This document shows positions 58,196 to 64,000 of a DNA stretch of 64,000 bases, piece after piece (within the stretch, counting starts at the first letter, position 1; every line of letters begins with the position of its first letter). The position numbers and the translations under genes are program-made. Source of the DNA: Acinetobacter brisouii (GTDB taxonomy: Bacteria; Pseudomonadota; Gammaproteobacteria; Pseudomonadales; Moraxellaceae). The notes under the pieces were generated by a model, which saw only the letters and a list, made by a program, of their open reading frames with translations, was not told the DNA's origin and ran no database searches. The DNA lies in assembly GCF_008993995.1 (NCBI RefSeq), contig NZ_BKNN01000001.1, positions 62,001 to 126,000 on the forward strand. The letters are read 5' to 3'.

Positions 58196-59017
58196 TTATG
58201 GGGTTTCAGTTTCGATTTCATCTTCAGTGTCATCAAGATCATCTTCGGCATCGTCATCAGAAGCCTCAGGAATCATATTGATGTCGATGACTTGTTGATT
58301 ATCATCGAGAATATAATGCAGACGACCTGCCATGACCGCAGCCAACTCTTCCAAACCTTGTTTATTGAGTGAAGAAAACAGTTGAATGGAAAACTGCATT
58401 TTCATTTTCTTCAAGGCTTGTTTCACTTCAAGCAAAGCTTTGTTAGCAGGGCCACGATTCAGTTTATCTGCTTTCGTCAGTAGAATGTGAACAAACAATT
58501 TACGTGAATGTGCCCATTCCAGCATCATCAAGTCAAAGTGTTGTAGTGGATGACGAATATCCATGAGAAGCACCAAACCTTGCAGACTTTCACGGTGAAT
58601 CAGATAATTTTCCAGTTCTTTTTGCCAAACGCGCTTCATTTCTTCAGGCACAGCAGCATAACCATAACCTGGTAAGTCAACCAAGCGCTGATTTGGATTG
58701 CCCAAACTGAAAAAGTTAATCATTTGGGTGCGTCCTGGTTTTTTCGAGGCGCGTGCCAATTGCTTTTGATTGGTTAAGGCATTAATTGCACTGGATTTTC
58801 CAGCGTTAGACCGACCTGCAAATGCAATTTCATAACCTGTATCTTCTACACAAAGCGCAAGTTTAGGAGCGCTCATCAAGAATTCGGCTTGGCGTAACCA
58901 GTTTAGGGACTGCACCGCATAACCCGTAATGGCTGGGTCAGGCTGTTTTTCATAGCTAATCTTTTGCTTAGGTGCAAGTCTCGCCTTGGTGTCTTTAGAT
59001 TTTGCATAACGATGCAT
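58196..59017 (-). CDS. engB: Ribosome biogenesis GTPase YihA/EngB
   Basis: This 273-aa GTPase is needed for 50S subunit assembly. G motifs are clear: G1 GRSNAGKS (about residues 69-76), G3 DLPGYG, G4 TKAD. It is longer than E. coli YihA (210 aa): a basic N-terminal extension of about 35 residues and a very acidic tail (DDDAEDDLDDTEDEIETE). It lies convergent to purU. Confidence 0.95.
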   Translation of the reverse strand: MHRYAKSKDTKARLAPKQKISYEKQPDPAITGYAVQSLNWLRQAEFLMSAPKLALCVEDTGYEIAFAGRSNAGKSSAINALTNQKQLARASKKPGRTQMINFFSLGNPNQRLVDLPGYGYAAVPEEMKRVWQKELENYLIHRESLQGLVLLMDIRHPLQHFDLMMLEWAHSRKLFVHILLTKADKLNRGPANKALLEVKQALKKMKMQFSIQLFSSLNKQGLEELAAVMAGRLHYILDDNQQVIDINMIPEASDDDAEDDLDDTEDEIETETP

Positions 59018-59093
59018 AGATAGATTTCACGCGAGATAAACAATGTCATCTATAGTATAAAGCAAGCGGCTCTATGGTGCGAATTTTCAATTT

Positions 59094-59537
59094 TTATAAA
59101 TTGAGTAAAGCAATTGGAGAATGCTCAGCAACAGCATTGGGGGTTGATGTGTCGAGGACTTGACCAAGTGTGTAAGCATTTAAACTGGCATAGAATTGAT
59201 CAACAGCATGATCAAGAATACCTTTTAGACCACATTGCGGACGCAATATACAGGGAGGATTATTGCATTCCACAATATTGACTTCGCCTTGGAGGATTTT
59301 GACTAAATCTCCGAGTCGAGCACTCAAAGCTTCAGGATTGAGACGAATACCGCCACCTTTACCACGAGTGGTAATAATCCACTGCTGTTTAGCCATGAAG
59401 TGAACAATTTTAACTAAATGGTTGGCAGGTACTTGTAAGCACTCTGCAAGCTCAGCGATGGTATAGGGGGCTTGGCGAGTTTGGGCGACTGTAATTAAGA
59501 TGCGTAATGCATAATCGGTAAACTTATTAAGCTGCAT
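59094..59537 (-). CDS. nsrR: NsrR-type Rrf2 family repressor
   Basis: This 147-aa protein starts MQLNKFTDYALRILITVAQ and has the winged helix (YTIAELAECLQVPANHLVKIVHFM). The three Cys expected to hold an Fe-S cluster are in VECNNPPCILRPQC (about residues 91-104), the NsrR pattern. NsrR loses its cluster with nitric oxide and releases target genes. The frame extends 23 codons upstream, but family starts match ATG 59537. It lies downstream of the globin gene on the same strand. Confidence 0.9.
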   Translation of the reverse strand: MQLNKFTDYALRILITVAQTRQAPYTIAELAECLQVPANHLVKIVHFMAKQQWIITTRGKGGGIRLNPEALSARLGDLVKILQGEVNIVECNNPPCILRPQCGLKGILDHAVDQFYASLNAYTLGQVLDTSTPNAVAEHSPIALLNL

Positions 59538-59558
59538 AAGTAAGACATAATCATATAT

Positions 59559-59617
59559 ATGTACAGATATTAATACTAAAGCCTGTAAAAATGAAACTTT
59601 TGTCAATATCTGTACAT
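59559..59617. repeat. Long-spaced 13-bp inverted repeat between the globin gene and nsrR
   Basis: ATGTACAGATATT (59559-59571) and AATATCTGTACAT (59605-59617) are perfect reverse complements with 33 nt between. A consensus TTGACA on the minus strand (59606-59601) overlaps the right arm, so the arms flank or overlap a possible nsrR promoter. It could be a pair of operators or an RNA stem. Confidence 0.8.
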
Positions 59618-59630
59618 GAGGGGGATTTGA

Positions 59631-60395
59631 TTAGTCGGCAAGTGGTGCTGAAACTTGGACTTGATCGCCTACGTTATAGTTTGCAAGCAAGATGTTGGCA
59701 ACATCATATTCACTATGATTTTCTTCTGGGCGAACTTCAATGTGATATTCAGTATTGTCTTGCTGTGCTGAGAATTTAAACTGCTGTGGCTGTTCAATTT
59801 CATGATTTGGCACTTTGATTTTTACAGAAATATAAGCGCCAACTTGTCCTTCGCTAATCGCATGACCATCAACAGGTTTAAGCGTAAAACGTTTACCCGA
59901 TTCTAGTGCTTCAATCGCTGTAATTTCAAAACCACGCCAACCCGCCCAACCGCCATTTTGTGCCGCAAGCTGTTCATATTTTTGTTTTTCAGCATGAATT
60001 AAGATATCTGCCAATTGTAGATAAGCCTGTTTCCATGCCTCAATCAATTCTGATTCAAAAGGTACATTAAGCACTTCACTAATTGAATGAAGTAAGTTTT
60101 CGCCAACAATCGAGTAATGATCTGCCTGAATGTTAAGACTGACATGCTTGTTGGCAATATGATTGACTGCTTTGGCTAAAACACTTGGGTTTTCAATATG
60201 TTCAGCATAAGCTAAAACCGCAGCAGCCAAAGCGCGTGGCTGGCGACCTGTACTTTGGTGATCAAGATTGAAAACATTTTTAAGTTCAGGGTGATTGTTG
60301 AGCATGCGCTTATAGAAATACGAAGTCAGCGCAACCCCATTTTCACGAAGGACAGGAACTGTAGATTTAACAAGAGCGATATGTTCTGGAGTCAT
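59631..60395 (-). CDS. Shortened flavohemoglobin: globin domain without the NAD-binding domain
   Basis: This 254-aa protein matches Hmp over the globin domain (about residues 1-140), with Tyr B10 in SYFYKRMLNNHPE, Gln E7 in GRQPRAL and the proximal His in NHIANKHVSLNI. The following barrel (GGWAGWRGFEITAIEALES...) matches the FAD domain, but the RxYS flavin motif is replaced by QQFKFS. The protein stops at VQVSAPLAD, where Hmp's NAD-binding domain would begin (Hmp is 396 aa). It therefore probably binds heme and NO/O2 but cannot reduce itself. An NsrR-like half-site lies upstream. Confidence 0.85.
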   Translation of the reverse strand: MTPEHIALVKSTVPVLRENGVALTSYFYKRMLNNHPELKNVFNLDHQSTGRQPRALAAAVLAYAEHIENPSVLAKAVNHIANKHVSLNIQADHYSIVGENLLHSISEVLNVPFESELIEAWKQAYLQLADILIHAEKQKYEQLAAQNGGWAGWRGFEITAIEALESGKRFTLKPVDGHAISEGQVGAYISVKIKVPNHEIEQPQQFKFSAQQDNTEYHIEVRPEENHSEYDVANILLANYNVGDQVQVSAPLAD

Positions 60396-60428
60396 GGCTG
60401 AACCTTTTTGTAATGGCTGTGACTATTT

Positions 60429-60439
60429 AAGATGTATTT
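60429..60439. promoter_or_regulatory. NsrR-like half-site upstream of the globin gene
   Basis: AAGATGTATTT matches the NsrR half-site AAGATGYATTT known from enterobacteria; the adjoining AAAATAAATTTTA is a degraded second half. It lies 34 nt before the globin ATG and fits repression by the adjacent nsrR product. Confidence 0.6.
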
Positions 60440-60566
60440 AAAATAAATTTTATAAGAAAGAAAAACAAGAGGGTTGACCCATAAAACACATATTTTTTTT
60501 ATGGAAATTTTTTGTTCGGAATATTTTTAATAAAAAATAATGACAAGTGTATGAATGAATAAGAGT

Positions 60567-60595
60567 CTGCTTAGCAATATAGAAAAGCTAAGCAG
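60567..60595 (-). terminator. Hairpin after metC
   Basis: CTGCTTAGC (60567-60575) and GCTAAGCAG (60587-60595) form a 9-bp stem just past the metC stop codon. No T tract follows on the minus strand, so it is a weak or factor-assisted terminator, or an mRNA end-stabiliser. Confidence 0.5.
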
Positions 60596-60606
60596 AAATG
60601 ACAATG

Positions 60607-61791
60607 TTATAGAACTTGAAGGGCCTGTTTGATGTCAGTCATCAAATCTTCACTCGATTCTAGACCAATACAAAAGCGAACTAGGAAGCCGTTTGCAAGA
60701 TGCGGGTGTTCTAGATTGCGCATCTCTTTTAAATCGTAAAGCATAACAAGGCTCACAGGACCGCCCCAACTAAAGCCGAGTTTGAAGAGTTGTAAGGCAT
60801 CGCAAAAGCGACGGATATCTTCAAGCGTGTAGTGTTCTTGGAAAATGACACTGACCAAACCTGCACTTTGTTGGTCTTGGCAAACTTCAAGCCAGAATTT
60901 ATGTCCAGCTGAAAGAGAATCACTTGGATGTAGAACTTGTTGAATTTTATTTTGTTGTTTGAGCCACTGCAAAATTGCTTGAGCAGTCATGGATTGTTGT
61001 TGATAGCGTAATTGCATATGTGCAAGGCTGCGCTGAATTTGGGCACAATCATCTCCTGAAACAGAAATGCCTTGAGTGGCATGAAGATGGAGTAGCTTTA
61101 AGTGGAGTGTATGATCTTGCGTCACGACACTGCCCATTAAAATGTCACCACCACCACTTGGGTATTTGGTGAGCGCATGCACGCTAATATCAACAGATAA
61201 ATGTTCATCTGAAAAATCGAAAGCATTAAAGGCTAAACCTGCACCCCAAGTATTATCGAGAACAGTAGTAATCTGGTGCTGTTTGGCTTTTTTAACCAGA
61301 TTGACTAGATCTGGAAATTCTAAAGTGACTGATCCTGCAGCTTCTAGCCAAAGCAGCTTGGCTTGTTTGGAGGGCTGAAAGCTATCATAGTCGAGTGGAT
61401 TGTATATCCGAACAATGACCCCAAAATTTTGCTCCAAATAGCGTGCGTGTGCCATGCTTGGGCCGTAGATATTATCGGGAACCCAAACTTCATCTCCTGA
61501 TTTGAGTAAGGCGGAATTGACTAAATTAACGGCAGATAAACCACTAGGGGTTAATAAACAGTATTGACCATGTTCAAGCTGTGCGATTTTATCGGCAAGC
61601 GTATAGGTGGTTGGCGTGCCATGTGTGCCATAACTATAGTCATAACGATCACTCCAATGCCGATCAAATAACTTTTGAGTGTTCTCAAAAATAATAGTTG
61701 ATGCGCGATAAAGGGGAGGTTGAATGGTTTCAATATATTGTGGAGCTAATCTTGGTGCATGAATGAGTTGGGTTTGAGGTGATTTTTTCAA
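60607..61791 (-). CDS. metC: Cystathionine beta-lyase
   Basis: This 394-aa PLP enzyme of the Cys/Met metabolism family cleaves cystathionine to homocysteine. The PLP Lys is in SVHALTKYPSGGGDILMGS (about residue 210), with YSYGTHGTPTTYTLADKIAQLEHG near the start and LDNTWGAGLAF for the PLP-binding Asp. The variant with GTP rather than RNPT in the substrate loop is typical of MetC. It is divergent from the amidotransferase gene. Confidence 0.9.
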   Translation of the reverse strand: MKKSPQTQLIHAPRLAPQYIETIQPPLYRASTIIFENTQKLFDRHWSDRYDYSYGTHGTPTTYTLADKIAQLEHGQYCLLTPSGLSAVNLVNSALLKSGDEVWVPDNIYGPSMAHARYLEQNFGVIVRIYNPLDYDSFQPSKQAKLLWLEAAGSVTLEFPDLVNLVKKAKQHQITTVLDNTWGAGLAFNAFDFSDEHLSVDISVHALTKYPSGGGDILMGSVVTQDHTLHLKLLHLHATQGISVSGDDCAQIQRSLAHMQLRYQQQSMTAQAILQWLKQQNKIQQVLHPSDSLSAGHKFWLEVCQDQQSAGLVSVIFQEHYTLEDIRRFCDALQLFKLGFSWGGPVSLVMLYDLKEMRNLEHPHLANGFLVRFCIGLESSEDLMTDIKQALQVL

Positions 61792-61949
61792 AGGATTGCT
61801 CTATGAATCAAAAGATTGATATTAATTTAAGTGATTTGGATCAAAAAATAATAGAAATAAAAAATCAAAAAAAAGGACTCTTTTTTCTAAAAGTTGGCGC
61901 TATTTTTGCTAATTAAAGTTTAATCATCGCAATTATGGGACAATGATGC

Positions 61950-62681
61950 ATGAAGACGCATTTAAAAGTTCATTATTTTCAACACATCGCAGGGGAAGGG
62001 TTTGGTAGCTGCTATGAATTTTTAAAAGCTCATCAAGCCAAAATTACTGCGACAGAATTTTTTGCCTTGCCGAGCGATACATGCTTAGAAATCGAAGCAC
62101 TACCTCAAATTGAGGATGTGGATCTCTTAATTATTATGGGAGGGCCAATGAGTGTGAATGATGAGGCGAATTATCCTTGGTTAAAAATAGAAAAGCGCTG
62201 GATTCGCCGTTACTTGGCAACGGGCAAACCTGCGATAGGCTTATGCTTGGGTGGTCAGCTGATTGCGAATGCTTTGGGTGCTGCAGTGAGCCGCAATACA
62301 CACAAAGAGTTGGGGTGGAGTACGGTCTACCGCATTGATAATGTTCCTCAACATTGTTTTGAACTGCCAAAAGAATTTAGTGTTTTGCAGTGGCACAATG
62401 AATCTTTTGATATTCCAAAAGGTGCAATCCATCTGGCTGAAAATCCAGTTTGCCGTAATCAAATGTATCAAATCGGCAATAATGTTTTGGGCTTTCAGTT
62501 TCATCCGGAAATGACCCCTGATGTATTGCAAAACTTCTTGGATGATGATGACAAAATCGCTGTTTTGGATGGAGAGCAGATTCGTAGTATTGATCACCTA
62601 AAAAAAACACCACTCCAATATTTTTTACAAGGCAATGACTTGTTGAATCGTGCGATTGAATTTGTTTTAAAAAGTGCCTAA
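61950..62681 (+). CDS. Class I glutamine amidotransferase-like protein
   Basis: This 243-aa protein has the class I GATase triad: Cys in AIGLCLGGQLIAN (about residue 100), His in GFQFHPEMTPD (about 188) and the following Glu. It starts LKVHYFQHIAGEGFGS. There is no synthetase domain, so it is like the stand-alone GATase group (GMP synthase-like); the acceptor is unknown. GGGA precedes the ATG. Confidence 0.88.
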   Translation: MKTHLKVHYFQHIAGEGFGSCYEFLKAHQAKITATEFFALPSDTCLEIEALPQIEDVDLLIIMGGPMSVNDEANYPWLKIEKRWIRRYLATGKPAIGLCLGGQLIANALGAAVSRNTHKELGWSTVYRIDNVPQHCFELPKEFSVLQWHNESFDIPKGAIHLAENPVCRNQMYQIGNNVLGFQFHPEMTPDVLQNFLDDDDKIAVLDGEQIRSIDHLKKTPLQYFLQGNDLLNRAIEFVLKSA

Positions 62682-62753
62682 CCCCCATTTTTTGAAAAGT
62701 CAGTGTAAAAATAAAAAAGTTGTGATTTAAATAAAAATGAATGGCGATCGCCT

Positions 62754-62771
62754 AATCAAAGCGGTTTGATT
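62754..62771. repeat. Small inverted repeat upstream of the S10 operon promoter
   Basis: AATCAAA (62754-62760) and TTTGATT (62765-62771) are separated by GCGG, just after the palindrome GGCGATCGCC (62743-62752). This lies in the 363-nt gap before rpsJ and may end the amidotransferase mRNA or bind a regulator; no T tract follows. Confidence 0.4.
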
Positions 62772-62851
62772 GAAGGCTTTAATTTTTAAAAGCTAATCTT
62801 TTGAAAATAGGAACAGACTTGATCATCGGTAAAAATATATGCAAAAGATAT

Positions 62852-62880
62852 TTGCGTAATCATTGAACAATGGTTATAAT
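62852..62880 (+). promoter_or_regulatory. Promoter of the S10 ribosomal protein operon
   Basis: TTGCGT (62852-62857) and a perfect TATAAT (62875-62880) are 17 nt apart. The predicted start is near 62887, giving a leader of about 158 nt before rpsJ, similar in length to the E. coli S10 leader. Confidence 0.65.
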
Positions 62881-62901
62881 GAGCGACCTCTCAAAGAGAG
62901 T

Positions 62902-62991
62902 ATGGTTATTGAAAAATATAACCTAATCGTAACAGTCGTGGCATCGATCATGACCTTAGTGATTTTCACTGCCCTTGACACTTACCAATAG
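62902..62991 (+). CDS. Short hydrophobic leader ORF before rpsJ (29 aa)
   Basis: ATG 62902 opens a 29-codon frame (MVIEKYNLIVTVVASIMTLV...ALDTYQ) ending in TAG at 62991. It encodes one convincing transmembrane helix between a charged N-terminus and a polar end. AAAGAG lies just upstream. It fits inside the predicted S10 leader and ends 53 nt before rpsJ. It may be a real small membrane protein, a regulatory leader peptide, or chance. Confidence 0.4.
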   Translation: MVIEKYNLIVTVVASIMTLVIFTALDTYQ

Positions 62992-63044
62992 GTGAGATGC
63001 GTCATGGGTGATTCTTTATATATTTTGGCTTGGAGTTAACTGGT

Positions 63045-63356
63045 ATGTCTAACCAGAGAATTCGTATCCGTTTGAAGTCTTTTGATCATCGTTTAATTGA
63101 TCAATCAGCTCAAGAAATCGTAGAAACTGCAAAACGTACTGGCGCACAAGTGTGTGGTCCAATCCCGATGCCAACTCGCATCGAACGTTTTAACGTTTTA
63201 ACATCACCACACGTAAATAAAGATGCTCGTGACCAATACGAAATTCGTACTTACAAACGTTTGATCGATATCGTTCAACCTACAGACAAAACTGTTGATG
63301 CGTTGATGAAATTGGATCTTGCAGCTGGTGTTGATGTTCAGATCGCATTGGGTTAA
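63045..63356 (+). CDS. rpsJ: Ribosomal protein uS10
   Basis: This 103-aa small-subunit protein starts [19 protein letters not shown] and has [22 protein letters not shown], the standard S10. GGAG lies 8 nt before ATG 63045; the frame is open five codons upstream. It is the first gene of the S10 operon; rplC follows after 60 nt. Confidence 0.98.
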
Positions 63357-63416
63357 GGCTTTCGGTTAATTAACACTCTTAAGTTAATTAGGCCGCTTTT
63401 TTAGAGGTTTATGCAC

Positions 63417-64000
63417 ATGGCTATTGGTTTAGTCGGTCGCAAGTGCGGTATGACCCGTATCTTTACAGATGCTGGTGTTTCTGTGCCTGTAACAGTGATT
63501 GAGGTTGATCCAAACCGCATCACTCAAATCAAAACGCTTGAAACTGATGGTTATCAAGCGATTCAAATCACTACTGGTGAACGTCGCGAATCTCGCGTAA
63601 CTAACGCTCAGAAAGGTCACTTTGCGAAAGCGGGTGTTGCTGCTGGTCGTCTAGTTCAAGAATTCCGCGCTACAGAAGCTGATCTTGAAGGTCGTGAAGT
63701 TGGTGGTGTTCTAACTGTTGATATGTTTACAGTTGGTCAAATCGTTGACGTTACTGGTACATCTAAAGGTAAAGGTTTCCAAGGTGGTGTTAAGCGTTGG
63801 AACTTCCGTACACAAGATGCTACACATGGTAACTCGGTTTCTCACCGTGTTTTAGGTTCTACTGGTCAAAACCAGACTCCTGGTCGCGTATTCAAAGGCA
63901 AAAAAATGGCTGGCCATTTAGGTGCTGAACGCGTAACTACTCAGGGTCTTGAGATTGTTGCTATTGATGCTGAACGTTCAGTTCTAGTTGTTAAAGGTGC
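63417..64000 (+). CDS. rplC: Ribosomal protein uL3, N-terminal part (cut by window edge)
   Basis: The first 194 codons of uL3 ([58 protein letters not shown]) run to the window edge. uL3 nucleates 50S assembly. The Gln in GQNQTPGRV is the residue methylated by PrmB in E. coli. ATG 63417 has GAGG nine nt upstream; ATG 63411 is too close to it. Confidence 0.97.
   Translation, partial: MAIGLVGRKCGMTRIFTDAGVSVPVTVIEVDPNRITQIKTLETDGYQAIQITTGERRESRVTNAQKGHFAKAGVAAGRLVQEFRATEADLEGREVGGVLTVDMFTVGQIVDVTGTSKGKGFQGGVKRWNFRTQDATHGNSVSHRVLGSTGQNQTPGRVFKGKKMAGHLGAERVTTQGLEIVAIDAERSVLVVKG

Noticed and set aside
62743-62752. GGCGATCGCC, resembling the cyanobacterial HIP1 palindrome
   Set aside because: A single copy in this stretch; no repeat family is evident.

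Overview
The window is a chromosomal segment of an Acinetobacter-type gammaproteobacterium (Moraxellaceae). The reasons are the low GC content, the order leuC-leuD-(lipoprotein)-leuB together with asd-fimV-truA (an arrangement shared with Pseudomonas), rpmB-rpmG, nsrR next to a flavohemoglobin-like globin, and a lipid A acyltransferase next to an LpsB-like glycosyltransferase. The genus is inferred from gene content; no rRNA gene is present to settle it. I see no insertion sequence, prophage, integron or CRISPR array.

Layout. 0-4.5 kb: glyQ-glyS (minus), an HPP/CBS membrane protein, a PspC protein, a small lipoprotein and two identical tRNA-Lys genes. 4.6-12.3 kb: an acyl-CoA synthetase, rne with a long structured leader, and divergent rluC plus a HAD phosphatase. 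12.3-18.2 kb: a LysR regulator, an MBL-fold hydrolase, a DCC/DoxX-like pair, katG and a probable arfA whose reading frame contains an intrinsic terminator. 18.2-26.1 kb: rppH-ptsP, a HAD phosphatase, DUF2252, a Spo0M-like protein, a LysR regulator and DUF2061. 26.3-38.1 kb: leuC, leuD, leuB, infA, an AraC regulator, truA, an asparaginase, a FimV split into two genes, and asd.

38.3-47 kb: an endonuclease/exonuclease/phosphatase protein, an apparent Csr/Rsm-type small RNA gene with its own GacA-like box, LOS/lipid A genes, a macrodomain protein, a cytochrome b562 homologue, uup, slyX and a tandem pair of PIN/NYN-like genes, the first broken by an in-frame TGA. 47-54.9 kb: topA and its usual small neighbours, a metzincin-like protein, HdeD, an RRM protein, a Kef/YbaL antiporter and rpmB-rpmG. 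55-64 kb: an aldehyde dehydrogenase with a divergent TetR regulator and palindromic operator, purU, engB, nsrR with a shortened flavohemoglobin, metC, a class I amidotransferase, and the start of the S10 ribosomal protein operon (rpsJ, rplC partial) behind a leader that carries a short hydrophobic ORF.

Most protein genes are core housekeeping functions: translation, RNA decay (rne, rppH), leucine and aspartate-family biosynthesis, envelope and stress defence. The most notable content is non-coding or in unusual gene structure. The strongest case is a ~175-nt transcript at 39480-39656 with seven GGA motifs, three of them in hairpin loops, behind an 18-bp TGTAAG-N6-CGTACA box. The next is an arfA-like gene whose terminator lies before its stop codon, as expected for tmRNA-controlled rescue-factor expression. 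All calls come from reading the sequence; no database search was run.
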